A stretch of 64,000 nt of DNA from Calamus simplicifolius. Its lineage: Eukaryota > Streptophyta > Magnoliopsida > Arecales > Arecaceae. The position numbers and the translations under genes are program-made. Positions 1-10,718 of the stretch are shown here, one piece after another. Positions within the stretch are counted from its first letter, which is position 1; each line of letters opens with the position of its first letter. The notes below the pieces were generated by a model that saw nothing but the letters and a program-made list of their open reading frames with translations, searched no databases and was not told the origin of the DNA. The DNA lies in contig UESW01004078.1 in the NCBI GenBank assembly GCA_900491605.1, positions 828,286 to 892,285 of the forward strand. The letters are read 5' to 3'.

Positions 1-842
1 GCCGGCCATCCTTCATCCCGCTGGGAATCTCCCCAGCAAAAGGTCCAACGTCATCAAGCCCATCAGCGACTTAAATCTCAAAGAGCCACCACTCGCCGCA
101 CAAGCAGCCCTCTCTCCTATGGACAGCGACGCAGAGGAAGGTCTGGCCATGGCTCCGGTTCCCAACTCTGTCCCGAGGCATCGGCTCTTCTCCAGACCCG
201 GCGCTAGCGCCTCGGCTTCAGATCCAGCCCCAGAGGCTCCCGTTTTCATGCTCCTGGCACCACATCCCCGAGCGCCAGGCAAGCTCTTCTTCCTCTCTGC
301 CACATCCTAGGTCCGAGTGAAAGCTCCCAAAGCAGCATCGTCCAAATGCATTACATGCACCTATGCACGTGATGAGACTTCATAGGAGAGAGAAGGACCA
401 TGGAAGCTGGAGGGCTCCTTACTTGAATCAATGTCGAGGCTACCCAAATCCTATAACTCCTAGCAACATCATCTCCTAACCGTCCAACTTCAGCGGACTC
501 TCCCAACCGCTCATCTCCAACGGCCGTTGGCTGCTCGGGCTTCCCTCGGCGACCTCTAGCTCCCGAGTTCGACACCGACTCTTGTCCGTGGCTCTGCTCC
601 AGCGTCCCCGGCTCTGGATCCCATCTCTCTCTTCACTGCACTCCAAAGATGGGTCCCCAGCTTCATTTCGGAAAGGAGCTGGTCATCAACCGACTCTAGG
701 CGCCGTCCCAACTTGATTCCCTGGGGGGCAGACCACCAGCGGGCGGAAATGCTCAAGTCCACATAGGGAAAACAGGGGGAAGACCAACCTTATATCAGCC
801 TTCAAGACCAACCTCGTGTTGGTGTTTCGGAAGCCCGATGTA
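1..842 (-). pseudogene. Possible antisense-ORF remnant in the 3' internal region of a Tat-like element
   Basis: No clear domain. Three short open stretches read on the minus strand in order (762-556, 575-351, 303-13). They are rich in Ala, Gly, Ser and Arg and lack hydrophobic segments. If 14108-15218 is the 3' LTR of a plus-oriented Tat element, this is where such elements often carry an ORF on the opposite strand, as the Tat copy at 25443-41171 does. The composition resembles the low-complexity middle of that antisense product, but I see no alignable motif. It could equally be ordinary GC-rich untranslated element DNA. The family link is inference, and the element's gag-pol would lie before the window. 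Confidence 0.25.
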
Positions 843-2823
843 TCATCAGCACCAAAGCCCTGGGCCAGCCAGGCATGAAGCCCAGTGTACTACTGGCAGA
901 GCGGTGTACCACCGGCTCTCAGCAACAAAAGCCCGACCCCGGTCGGCACCAAAGCCCTGGGCCAGCCAGGCATGAAGCCCAGTGTACCATTGGCAAAGCG
1001 GTGTACCACCGGCTCTCAGCAACAAAAGCCCGACCCCGATCGGCACCAAAGCCCTGGGCCAGCCAGGCATGAAGCCCAGTGTACCACTGGCAGAGCGGTG
1101 TACCACCGGCTCTCAGCAACAAAAGCCCGACCCCGGTCGGCACCAAAGCCCTGGGCCAGCCAGGCATGAAGCCCAGTGTACCACTGGCAGAGCGGTGTAC
1201 CACCGGCTCTCAGCAACAAAAGCCCGACCCCGGTCGGCACCAAAGCCCTGGGCCAGCCAGGCATGAAGCATAGTGTACCACTAGCAGAGCGGTGTACCAC
1301 CGGCTCTCAGCAACAAAAGCCCAACCCCGGTCGGCACCAAAGCCCTGGGCCAGCCAGGCATGAAGCCCAGTGTACCACTGGCAGAGCGGTGTACCATCGG
1401 CTCTCAGCAACAAAAGCCCGACCCCGGTCGGCACCAAAGCCCTGGGCTAGCCAGGCATGAAGCCCAGTGTACCACTGGCAGAGCGGTGTACCACCGGCTC
1501 TCAGCAACAAAAGCTTGACCCCGGTCGGCACCAAAGCCCTGGGCCAGCCAGGCATGAAGCCCAGTGTACCACTGGCAGAGCGGTGTACCACCGGCTCTCA
1601 GCAACAAAAGCCCAACCCCGGTCGGCACCAAAGCCCTGGGCCAGCCAGGCATGAAGCCCAGTGTACCACTGGCAGAGCGGTGTACCACCGGCTCTCAGCA
1701 ACAAAAGCCCGACCCCGGTCGGCACCAAAGCCCTGGGCCAGCCAGGCATGAAGCCCAGTGTACCACTGGCAGAGCGGTGTACCACCGGCTCTCAGCAACA
1801 AAAGCCCGACCCCGGTCGGCACCAAAGCCCTGGGCCAGCCAGGCATGAAGCCCAGTGTACCACTGGCAGAGCGGTGTACCACCGGCTCTCAGCAGCAAAA
1901 GCCCGACCTCGGTCGGCACCAAAGCCCTGGGCCAGCCAGGCATGAAGCCCAGTGTACCACTGGCAGAGCGGTGTACCACCGGCTCTCAGCAACAAAAGCC
2001 CGACCCCGGTCGGCACCAAAGCCCTGGGCCAGCCAGGCATGAAGCACAGTGTACCACTGGCAGAGCGGTGTACCACTGGCTCTCAGCAACAAAAGCCCGA
2101 CCCCAGTCGGCACCAAAGCCCTGGGCCAGCCAGGCATGAAGCCCAGTGTACCACTGGCAGAGCGGTGTACCACGGCTCTCAGCAACAAAAGCCCGACCCC
2201 GGTCAGCACCAAGCCCTGGGCCAGCCAGGCATGAAGCCCAGTGTACCACTGGCAGAGCGGTGTACCACCGGCTCTCAGCAACAAAAGCCCGACCCCTGTT
2301 GGCACCAAAGCCCTGGGCCAGCCAGGCATGAAGCCCAGTGTACCACTGGCAGAGCGGTGTACCACCGGCTCTCAGCAACAAAAGCCCGACCCCGGTCGGC
2401 ACCAAAGCCCTGGGCCAGCCAGGCATGAAGCCCAGTGTACCACTGGCAGAGCGGTGTACCACCGGCTCTCAGCAACAAAAGCCCGACCCCGGTCGGCACC
2501 AAAGCCCTGGACCAGCCAGGCATGAAGCCCAGTGTACCACTGGCAGAGCGGTGTACCACCGGCTCTCAGCAGCAAAAGCCCGACCTCGGTCGGCACCAAA
2601 GCCCTGGGCTAGCCAGGCATGAAGCCCAGTGTACCACTGGCAGAGCGGTGTACCACCGGCTCTCAGCAACAAAAGCCCGACCCCGGTCGGCACCAAAGCC
2701 CTGGGCCAGCCAGGCATGAAGCCCAGTGTACCACTAGCAGAGCGGTGTACCATCAGCTCTCAGCAGCAAAAGCCCGACCCCGGTCGGCACCAAAGCCCTG
2801 GGCCAGCCAGGCATGAAGCTCAG
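843..2823. repeat. 97-bp tandem repeat (about 20 copies)
   Basis: Head-to-tail units of 97 bp, most 95-100% alike. A unit begins near CACCAAAGCCCTGGGCCAGC and contains the short inverted repeat CCGAC-CCCG-GTCGG. One unit near 2170-2220 has lost a few bases. Because 97 is not a multiple of three, the reading frame rotates each unit, so the overlapping 94-codon ORFs on both strands are by-products and not genes. The array is interrupted by the Tekay element at 2824 and resumes at 13617. It probably sits in the hypervariable 3' UTR of a Tat-lineage element. Confidence 0.95.
2819..2823. repeat. Target-site duplication CTCAG, left
   Basis: CTCAG directly precedes the TG start of the Tekay 5' LTR. 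The same 5 bp follows the CA end of the 3' LTR at 13612-13616. Joining the two flanks gives an uninterrupted 97-bp repeat, which proves insertion into the array. Confidence 0.95.
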
Positions 2824-3076
2824 TGTAACATCCTGAAAACCTTGTAATCTATGGCAATTTCAGTTAAAATGAAAGTCAGAAAGTTTTCTTGATATATGGG
2901 TGTGTTGGCCTTTTGATAAATGTAAAGAGAAGAAATTTTTGGAGTAAATAAGTATATTTCTAAATGTTAATGAGTCTGATTTGAGAAATTGAGAGACTTA
3001 AGTTTAATGGGTTTAAATCACAAGAAAAATCAAGTTTAGTTTGAGTTTTATCCTAAAAATGACGTTTTTAGTGGTT

Positions 3077-3258
3077 GGAGTCGACTCCACTCTGATAGGA
3101 GTCGACTCCGGCACGTTTTTAAACTTTCGGCACGCTTAGGAGTCGACCCCTACAGTGCTGGAGTCGACTCCTACCTTTCAGGAGTCGACTCTACTTTTCT
3201 GGAGTCGACCCCTACTTCTGCTCGAGCCGACTCGCAATCTGTTCGAGCCGACTCCGCG
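3077..3258. repeat. Cluster of GGAGTCGACTCC palindromes in LTR U3
   Basis: At least six spaced copies of the 12-bp palindrome or one-base variants (GGAGTCGACCCC, GAGCCGACTC) lie within about 180 bp. They are preserved in the 3' LTR at 10972-11150. The placement upstream of the TATA-like box suggests a protein-binding or enhancer array. That role is inference. Confidence 0.8.
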
Positions 3259-3432
3259 ACGGCAGGTTTTTCTGAGTTAAATCTTGAGAAATTCATATTT
3301 AATCCGTTTCAAGTCCGATTTGGATGCCGTTTGAACCGTTGGATTTCTAAAATCGAGTTCTTCAAGATGGTAAAGTCTTTTCTTAGAAATGTTACATAAA
3401 AGTATAGATTTAAGCGAAAAAGGATGATCTGG

Positions 3433-3441
3433 GCTATAAAT
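3433..3441 (+). promoter_or_regulatory. Probable TATA box of the Tekay LTR
   Basis: GCTATAAAT, downstream of the palindrome cluster and upstream of the purine-rich leader. It is a plausible U3/R boundary, but the LTR is long and AT-rich, so other TATA-like sites cannot be excluded. Confidence 0.45.
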
Positions 3442-5720
3442 CTATTAAAAAAATGCTATATCAGGGGCAAAAGGGGAAAAGGCTCCGATGTCAATTGCAA
3501 ATTGTGTTAAGGGCAACTTAGGAAAGAAAATATAAGGGCAAAATAGCATGGTTATAAGTGAGCCACGTGTTTTCCAAAAAGTGTGTGTTAAGAGTGTGTG
3601 AGGGTAAAAGGGAGATTTGGCATGCCTTAACCCTTAAGTTTCCTATGACTTGGTCCCCAAGTCATTAGAGAAAAAGGGGAACGTGGGTTCAGCCAGAGAA
3701 AAGAAAGAAAGAAAGAAAGAAAGAAAGAAGAGGAGAAAAGAGAGGAAAAGGAAGAAGAAGAAGAAGAAAAAGGAGGAAGAAAGAGAAAGGGAAAGGGAAG
3801 CTTGGGGTTTGTGCTCGACTCCAGGTAAGCTATAGCTTCCCTAGGTCTTGTATGACTTTAGATTTTCTTAGATTAGTGTATTTTGAGGTAATAGTAGAAG
3901 TAATCTTGAGTAGAGATTGGGTGGAAGAAAATAATGAGATATTAGAGGATAGATCATGTATGCATGCACGGTTCGTGGGAAAACCTCGTGTGGAGGTAAT
4001 CCTAATAGCTATTGTATCTGTATGTTGACGTAGGTCAAGAGGGTTATTCCAGGGAGCCAAAATACCAGAGTTGAGTACCAGTTGTACCAGTCGAGGAGTA
4101 ACCTACTAAGGTGAGTGGATTTCTCATCTAGCAATGAGAGGTTAATTTGAGCTAGTATAATGAGATTTATACCTAGTTATGGTATGTTATGTTGAGTATT
4201 ATGTATGTTTTAAATATGAGAAATGAGAACCTAGTATATGATAATCTGATAAATGAGTTTTGAGCATAAACACATAAGCATGAGTTTCGATGAGGGAATT
4301 TTTAATGTATACATGGCATATTTGCATGATAAAGCTTTACAAATGATGTATGAGTCATACTGAGCATCAGGCAGCTAGGGGGCTGATCACCCTTTAGACT
4401 GTACTGTAGCATGAGCATTGCACACTACTATCGAGCCGGCACCTCCTTGCGAACAGATCGTACGATGAACCCCAGAATCAGGGGTGAGTGCATGCCTAAC
4501 CAGGCCAGTGGGGCTGGTTGTGAGCAGCCCGTGGGGGCATGAATCATAGCTCAGTGGAGCTGATTACTATATATAGCCCGTGGGGGCAGAGAGAAAACCC
4601 GAGGTTCCAGGGTTAAGGAACAAAGCACTTTGCCAGGTGAACCGCACGGGTAAGGGGTGCTATTTGTGCGGGGATCCTGTTGCTAGTCACGCACCCGATG
4701 AGAGTACACCTACAGAAGGGCGACTGTAGGGTGGTACCTCAGAGGCATTACACACACAGCCCAGCATCATGAGATCTAAAAGCATATGTTGTGATATAAA
4801 AAGGGCCAATGGGCCAAATAGTTATCCCGAGAGGGAGATCTTACTTGAGATGCCAGTGGGCAAGCAGATCCTGATGGGAGTCTGGGTTGTAGATAAAGAA
4901 TGCATATCTTCATATTGTAATGCATGAAGTTTTATTTTAATGAGTTATCTTTCAGTGAAGAGTTATTATAGAGTATTCCAGTACTGATATGTTATTTGAA
5001 GAATAAGCATTTTATTTTATCTGATATCATGTTAAAAATGTACTTTGAGTTGTACAAGTTAAATAGTTTCAGCATACGATTGAAATTAAGAGGTAATGGT
5101 TCTCTATTTCTCCATAGTTAGATGGTTATCCAGTCACTGGGACTTAGGTCTCATCCCTCTATGATTTAAATGTTCTTTCAGATCAGTGAGTATTTCTGCC
5201 AGGATCACAAGATAAGCAGGACAGGACCCTTAGCTGGTGAAGCTTGCTTGGATGCAAGAGTGTTTAAATGCTAGCCTTGTATATTGAGAGAGGGTGGTTT
5301 GATAATTGTATTTTGTATATGTGTATGTGTACAGTGGGATGTAATGATGTTTTAGACCTTTTTGGATATGAATACGAGACTTATGTTTTGGAGAAGATTA
5401 TGAGTATGATGTGTGCACTTAGGATTTTAATGTCGAATGTGAATGTGATCTTGTAAACTGCCTGAGGAATGTCATGAAAAATATTATCTGAGCAGGTTGA
5501 TGCTTAATGTTGATTGGGTGATTTGTGTATATAATTGAGATGAAAGTGAAAAGTTTTTAACAGGATGTGTTTTCGTGTGTCTGCCACTTATGATAATTAG
5601 TTGGGGTTCTCTAGCTCTTTATGGAGCGCTACATAAAGACTAGTAAAACTCTATCCGATTACCACAAGTGTGCAGGTGTGCTGTCGGTGGCCCCAGAGAG
5701 GAGGGGGAGCTGACAAGTTT

Positions 5721-5733
5721 TGGTATCAGAGCC
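5721..5733 (+). other. Primer binding site, initiator-methionine tRNA
   Basis: TGGTATCAGAGCC begins five bases after the 5' LTR. It is the standard plant complement of the 3' end of tRNA-iMet used to prime minus-strand synthesis. Confidence 0.95.
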
Positions 5734-5835
5734 CTAGGTTATTAGGTCCTAGGGGAATAAGTATGAGTATGAGTCTAGGATGATTGAATGTTTTATGATT
5801 ATAGCTATTGAATGATGAAACTGATGTAATGAATA

Positions 5836-6459
5836 ATGTCTTGTAGGACGATTACTACAAAGGCATCTAGAGAGACAGAGCAATCTTCAGGCAGGGATAG
5901 AAGCAAAGGTCAAAGTAGATTCAGAAGGTCAGTTAGAAGAAGTCAAATTGATAGAATGGCTTCTAGTGATTCCACCGAGCCAGTATCTAAGGAGGCTAGA
6001 GTGGGGGCATCTCCAGAGCAGATGCCAGAGTCTTCTTCACAGTCTATTACCCCTGTGCCAGTAGACCCATCTCGAGTACAGACTCAGGGGCCTAGTATGT
6101 CAGAGTTGGTAGGCATGATTACTCAGGCTGTGGTAGCAGCTGTGGGTGCTAGTTCTAGCCTTCCATCTAAAAATACTGAGGTTGTGAGGAATGTGGAAAG
6201 AGCCAGAAAGTTAGGGGCTCTGGAGTTCCAGGGAACTACTGATCCTATTCAGGCCGGGGCATGGCTGCAGAGGATCGAGAGAGTATTTGATGTGATGGGA
6301 TGCTCTGAGGAGCAGAGGCTGAGTATTGCCACCTTTTTACTGGAGGGTAGAGCCCAGAGTTGGTGGAGATCTATTCAGGGCAGGCAGCCCCAGGGAGTGG
6401 AGTTGACATGGGAAAATTTAGAAGAGAATTTCATCAGCAATATTATTCTGAATTTATAG
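5836..6459 (+). pseudogene. gag: Tekay gag, N-terminal part (capsid)
   Basis: A 207-codon open frame forming the first part of the capsid polyprotein of the virus-like particle. A basic Ser/Arg-rich N-terminus is followed by the retrotransposon gag fold (residues about 120-200), visible in GAWLQRIERVFDVMG and the Trp-Trp in QSWWRSI. The frame closes at a TAG at 6457-6459. Homologous sequence continues immediately afterwards in another frame, so one or two single-base losses between about 6438 and 6456 broke it. Upstream lie the PBS and a 100-bp leader. Transcription would come from the 5' LTR. Confidence 0.9.
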
Positions 6460-6460
6460 G

Positions 6461-6633
6461 GATCAGAAGAGGAGGGATTTCCTTTGTCTAACTCAGGGGA
6501 GGATGTCTGTGGCAGATTATGAAGCCACTTTTGTGGAGTTATCTCAGTTTGCTAGGGCCTTGGTGGCTGATGAGAGGGAGAGATGTCGACTATTCCAGGA
6601 TGGGTTGAACCTCCCTATTAAGCCAAGACCTGT
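6461..6633 (+). pseudogene. gag: Tekay gag, middle fragment in a shifted frame
   Basis: The gag domain continues here in the frame of an ATG at 6503. MSVADYEATFVELSQFA is the end of the gag fold typical of plant gypsy elements. Near 6615 the frame moves again, so that from about 6625 the homologous sequence lies in the frame of the next entry. The ATG at 6503 is internal to gag and is not a real start. Confidence 0.8.
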
Positions 6634-8230
6634 ATGCAGACCTACAATAATTACTCTGAGTTGGTGCAGGGAGCACTCAAAGCTGAGGAGATTGAAAAAG
6701 AATATATGAGTAGGAGGCAGGATAGAATGAAAAGAAGTGCTCCTAGTCATTCTTCTGCTCCGGGAGGGACTCAGCCATTCAAGAAACCCCAGAGGACTGG
6801 ACAGTTTTATTCTGGGTTTAGAGCCCCTGGTGATGTGGGCAGAGGATCCGTATCTGTGTCAGCATCTAGCCCAGTTCAAAGAAAGCCTTATGTGGGTGTG
6901 CCTCAGGTTGCCTCCAGCAGGGTGTCTGGTGATGTAGGGGAGCAGGGTCGTCCTTCTGGTGGAGGGAGAAATATACCCCCATGTAATGTATGTGGAAAAC
7001 TTCATTTGGGAGAATGTAGGAGGGGCAATAAGGGATGTTATATTTGTGGTGATCTAGGTCACCTGAAGAGAGATTGCCCTAGGAGAGGGCAGCAGGCTGG
7101 TGGGCTTCCTCAGGGGCCAGTAATGCCAAGGGGACAGCCTAGTAGGAGAGGTGATGGTAGTGTAGTGGCTTCAGCCAGTCAGGTGGGGCCTAATGTTAAT
7201 CAGCCAGGAGGGTCATCCAGTATTCCGAGAGCCGAGGCCAGAGTGTTTGCCATGACCAGACAGGAGGCTCAGATTGATCCTGATGTGGTGACAGGTATGC
7301 TACCCATCGATAATCATGATGCTTATATTTTAATTGATTCTGGATCTACGCATTCATTTATCTCATGTGAGTTTGCTAAGCATCTAGTTAGAGATGTGGG
7401 CCAGTTGGGTAGTCAGTTGGTAGTATCTATGCCCGTAGGGAGGCCTTTTATAGCAGACCAAGTGTATAGAGGTTGTGATATTTCTGTGGGGAGTCAGAAA
7501 TTAGCAGCAGATTTGATTCCTTTGAGGTTGAAAGAGTTTGATGCCATTTTGGGGATGGATTGGCTATCTGTGCATAGAGCCAGAGTAGATTGCTTAAGGA
7601 AGGAGGTGATGTTGCAAACTTCTGATGATAGAGAAGTCTGTTTTGTTGGTGATAGGAGGGGGTTACCCTCAGGAGTGATTTCGGCTCTGTCAGCCAATAG
7701 AATGCTAGCAAAGAGATGTGAAGCCTATTTAGCTTGTGCAGTGAGCCTAGAGGGCAATGGTTTAGAGCTGACGAATATCCCTGTGGTAAGGGATTTTTCA
7801 GATGTATTTCCTGAGGAGTTGCCAGGGTTACCTCCTGACAGAGGATTTGATTTCAGTATAGATCTAGCCCCAGATACCAGACCAATAGCCAGGGCACCTT
7901 ATAGAATGGCTCCAGTTGAATTGAAAGAATTGAAAAGTCAGTTACAAGAATTATTGGATAAAGGGTTTATTAGACCCAGTATATCACCATGGGGTGCACC
8001 AGTGTTGTTTGTGAAGAAAAAGGATGGTACCTTGAGGTTGTGTATAGACTATAGACAGTTGAACAAGGTGACCATTAGAAACAATTATCCATTACCAAGG
8101 ATCGATGATTTGTTTGATCAGCTGCAGGGGGCAGCAGTGTTTTCAAAGATTGACCTGAGATCTGGGTATCATCAATTGAGAATAAGAATGAGGATATATC
8201 TAAGACTGCTTTCAGGACCAGATATGGTCA
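6634..8230 (+). pseudogene. gag-pol: Tekay gag zinc knuckle, protease and N-terminal reverse transcriptase
   Basis: A long open frame covering three steps of the life cycle. First is the gag C-terminus with a nucleic-acid binding zinc knuckle CYICGDLGHLKRDCP (near 7036-7080). Next is the retropepsin-like aspartic protease with active site DSGSTHSF (near 7339) and the downstream ILGMDWL flap region. Last is the start of reverse transcriptase, with LDKGFIRPSISPWGAPV, the VLFVKKKDG motif and SKIDLRSGYHQ (first catalytic Asp). Protease and RT key residues are intact. A single-base loss near 8187 ends meaningful coding. RT continues in the frame of the next entry. Confidence 0.92.
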
Positions 8231-9236
8231 TTATGAGTTCTTGGTAATGCCATTTGGCTTGACAAATGCTCCAGCTGCTTTTATGGGCCTGATGAATCAA
8301 GTATTTCAAGAGTATCTAGATAAATTTGTGATAGTATTCATTGATGACATCTTGATTTATTCTAGAAGTAGTGAAGAGCATGAACAGCATCTGAGGACAG
8401 TTTTGCAGATATTAAGAGAAAAGCAATTATATGCAAAGTTTAGTAAAAGTGAATTTTGGCTGGATGAGGTAAAGTTCTTGGGACATGTAGTTTCAGCCAA
8501 AGGTATTATGGTAGATCCTCAAAAGATTGAAGCTATAGTAAATTGGGTATCACCTACCAATCAGACTGAGGTGAGGAGTTTCTTGGGGTTAGCAGGATAT
8601 TATAGAAGATTTATAGAAAATTTCTCGATTTTGGCTTCTTCTATGACTAAGCTGCTTAGAAAGAATATCAAGTTTGATTGGTCAAATGAATGCCAGAAGA
8701 GTATGGATGAATTGAAAAGGAGATTAACCTCAGCCCCAATCCTAATACTACCTGATAGTGCCAGTGATTATGTGATCTATAGTGATGCCTCATTGAAGGG
8801 TTTGGGGTGTGTTTTAATGCAGAATGGGAAAGTAGTGGCTTATATATCTAGACAGTTGAGATCCCATGAAAAGAATTACCCCACCCATGATTTGGAGTTA
8901 GCTGCTGTTATATTTGCATTGAAGGTTTGGAGGCACTACTTGTATGGAAGAAGATGCCAGATATTTACTGATCATAAGAGCTTGAAATATATTCTGACCC
9001 AGAAGGAATTGAATTTAAGGCAGAGAAGATGGATTGAATTGATTAAAGACTATGATTGCACTATTGAGTATCACCCAGGGAAAGCTAATGTTGTGGCTGA
9101 TGCCTTGAGTCGAAAGTCTATGGCCACATTGGCTTCTATCAGAACCGTACAGCTACCCTTGATGATTGAGTTAAGGAGGTTAGATGCAGAGCTAGCTGTA
9201 GAAGAGTCAGGAGCCTTGTTGGCTACTTCAGAGTGA
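8188..9236 (+). pseudogene. pol: Tekay reverse transcriptase C-terminus and RNase H
   Basis: This frame resumes RT just after the break. VMPFGLTNAPAAF precedes the catalytic FIDDILIYS (8337-8363, the Y/F-x-DD box). The thumb region follows with LGHVVSAKGI and FLGLAGYYRRFI. RNase H begins near 8770 with YSDASLKGLGCVL and contains the DHKSLKYI and NVVADALSR motifs. It would copy RNA to cDNA and degrade the RNA strand in the particle. The usable start is set by the upstream frameshift. The ATG at 8247 lies inside RT. The frame stops at 9234-9236 after another single-base shift in the RNase H to integrase linker. Confidence 0.92.
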
Positions 9237-9306
9237 GACCCCAAATGCTAGAAGAAATAAGAGAAGCTCAGTTGCTAGATCTACATTTACTTAAAGCCAG
9301 AATTTA

Positions 9307-10683
9307 ATTCAGAGTGGGTCTCAGTCAGAGTTTTCTGTTAGAGGTGATGGAGTGTTATTATTCAAGGGCAGAGTTTGTGTGCCAGCTGTGGAATCAGTGA
9401 AAGATCAGATTTTAAGGGAAGCACATAGCTCAGCTTATTCAATGCATCCAGGTAGTACTAAGATGTATAGAACTATCAAACAGAATTACTGGTGGAATGG
9501 TATGAAAAAGGAGATAGCTGAGTATGTATCTAAGTGTTTGGTGTGTCAGCAGATTAAGGCTGAACATCAGTGTCCAGCTGGAAAGCTTCAGCCTCTGTTT
9601 GTGCCAGAGTGGAAGTGGGAGCATATAACTATGGATTTCGTTGTAGGACTCCCAAAGACCAGAAGGGGCAATGATGCTATATGGGTGATAGTTGATAGAT
9701 TGACTAAGTCTGCTCATTTTCTGCCGATTAAGATTGTCTTTACCTTGGATAGATTAGCAGAATTATATGTGCATGAAATTGTGAGTAGGCATGGTGTGCC
9801 AGTATCGATAGTATCAGATAGAGATCCAAGGTTCACATCTCAATTTTGGGCAGAATTACAGAAAGCTTTGGGGACTAAATTGAGGTTCAGTACAGCATTT
9901 CATCCCCAAACCGATGGTCAGTCAGAAAGAACCATCCAGACACTGGAGGATATGCTGAGAGCTTGTGTCATGGAATTTTCTGGTAGCTGGGATGATCATC
10001 TACCTTTAGTAGAGTTTGCTTACAATAACAGCTACCATTCTAGCATTGATATGGCACCATATGAGGCCTTGTATGGGAGAAAATGTAGAACTCCAGTGTG
10101 TTGGGATGAGGAGGGAGAGAGAAGGCTGTTAGGCCCTGAGTTAGTGCAGCTTACAGCAGATCAAGTTAAAATTATAAGAGCTAAATTAAAGGCAGCCCAG
10201 GATAGACAGAAGAGCTATGCAGATAAAAAGCATAGAGAGGTAAAGTTTGAGGTTGGAGATAGAGTCTTTCTGAAGGTATCTCCTTGGCGAGGTATTATGA
10301 GATTTGGAAAGAAAGGCAAGTTGAGTCCCAGGTATATTGGACCCTATGAAATTCTGGAAAGAGTTGGGACACTAGCTTATAGATTGGCCTTACCTCCAGA
10401 GTTATCTCAGATTCATAATGTATTTCATGTATCAATGCTTAGGAGGTATGTGCCAGATTCCTCTCATGTGATTCAGTCTGAGACTATAGAGTTACAGGGG
10501 GATTTATCATTTGCAACAGAACCAGTGAAGATCTTGAGTAGGGAAATTAAGCAGCTCCGCAGTAAAAGAATTCCATTAGTTAAGGTGCAATGGTTAAATC
10601 ATCAAAAAGAGGAGGCTACATGGGAGCGAGAGGATGAGATGAGATTTAAGTACCCCCACCTATTTGAAAATATATCTAGCTAA
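9307..10683 (+). pseudogene. pol: Tekay integrase with C-terminal chromodomain-like region
   Basis: Inserts cDNA into chromatin. The His/Cys zinc-binding domain ends in CLVCQQIKAEHQ (near 9538). The DDE core has its first Asp in MDFVVGLPKT, the second in VSDRDPRFTS and the Glu in DGQSERTIQTLEDML. The GPY/F-type module (YIGPYEILERVG, near 10330) follows. The last 60 residues (VKVQWLNHQKEEATWE) match the chromodomain tail that targets chromoviruses to heterochromatin. This frame is open from about 9307 and has no ATG. It is normally part of one polyprotein, joined to RNase H across breaks near 9230 and 9305. All integrase catalytic residues appear intact. Confidence 0.93.
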
Positions 10684-10701
10684 ATTTCGAGGACGAAATT
10701 T

Positions 10702-10718
10702 CTTAAGAGGGGGAGAAT
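10702..10718 (+). other. Polypurine tract
   Basis: CTTAAGAGGGGGAGAAT lies immediately before the 3' LTR TG. This is the expected plus-strand primer site. Confidence 0.9.

Larger units (their letters stand above)
2824..5715 (+). repeat. Tekay 5' LTR
   Basis: A 2892-bp direct repeat of 10719-13611, starting TGTAACATCC and ending GAGCTGACA. It holds a cluster of GGAGTCGACTCC palindromes (3077-3258), a TATA-like box near 3434, a GAAA-rich microsatellite and purine tract (3700-3800), and a splice-donor-like CAG|GTAAGC at 3822-3830. Short open frames inside it are not conserved genes. Confidence 0.96.

Noticed and set aside
843..2847. Overlapping 61-158 codon ORFs on both strands, and a superficially CRISPR-like regular array
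   Set aside because: They follow the 97-bp period in rotating phase. Units are contiguous without unique spacers, there are no cas genes, and the context is plant retrotransposon.
3650..3835. 61-codon Lys/Glu/Arg-rich ORF, also as 125 codons in the 3' LTR copy
   Set aside because: It translates the GAAA/GGAAGA microsatellite of the LTR. The two LTR copies differ in length and frame there.
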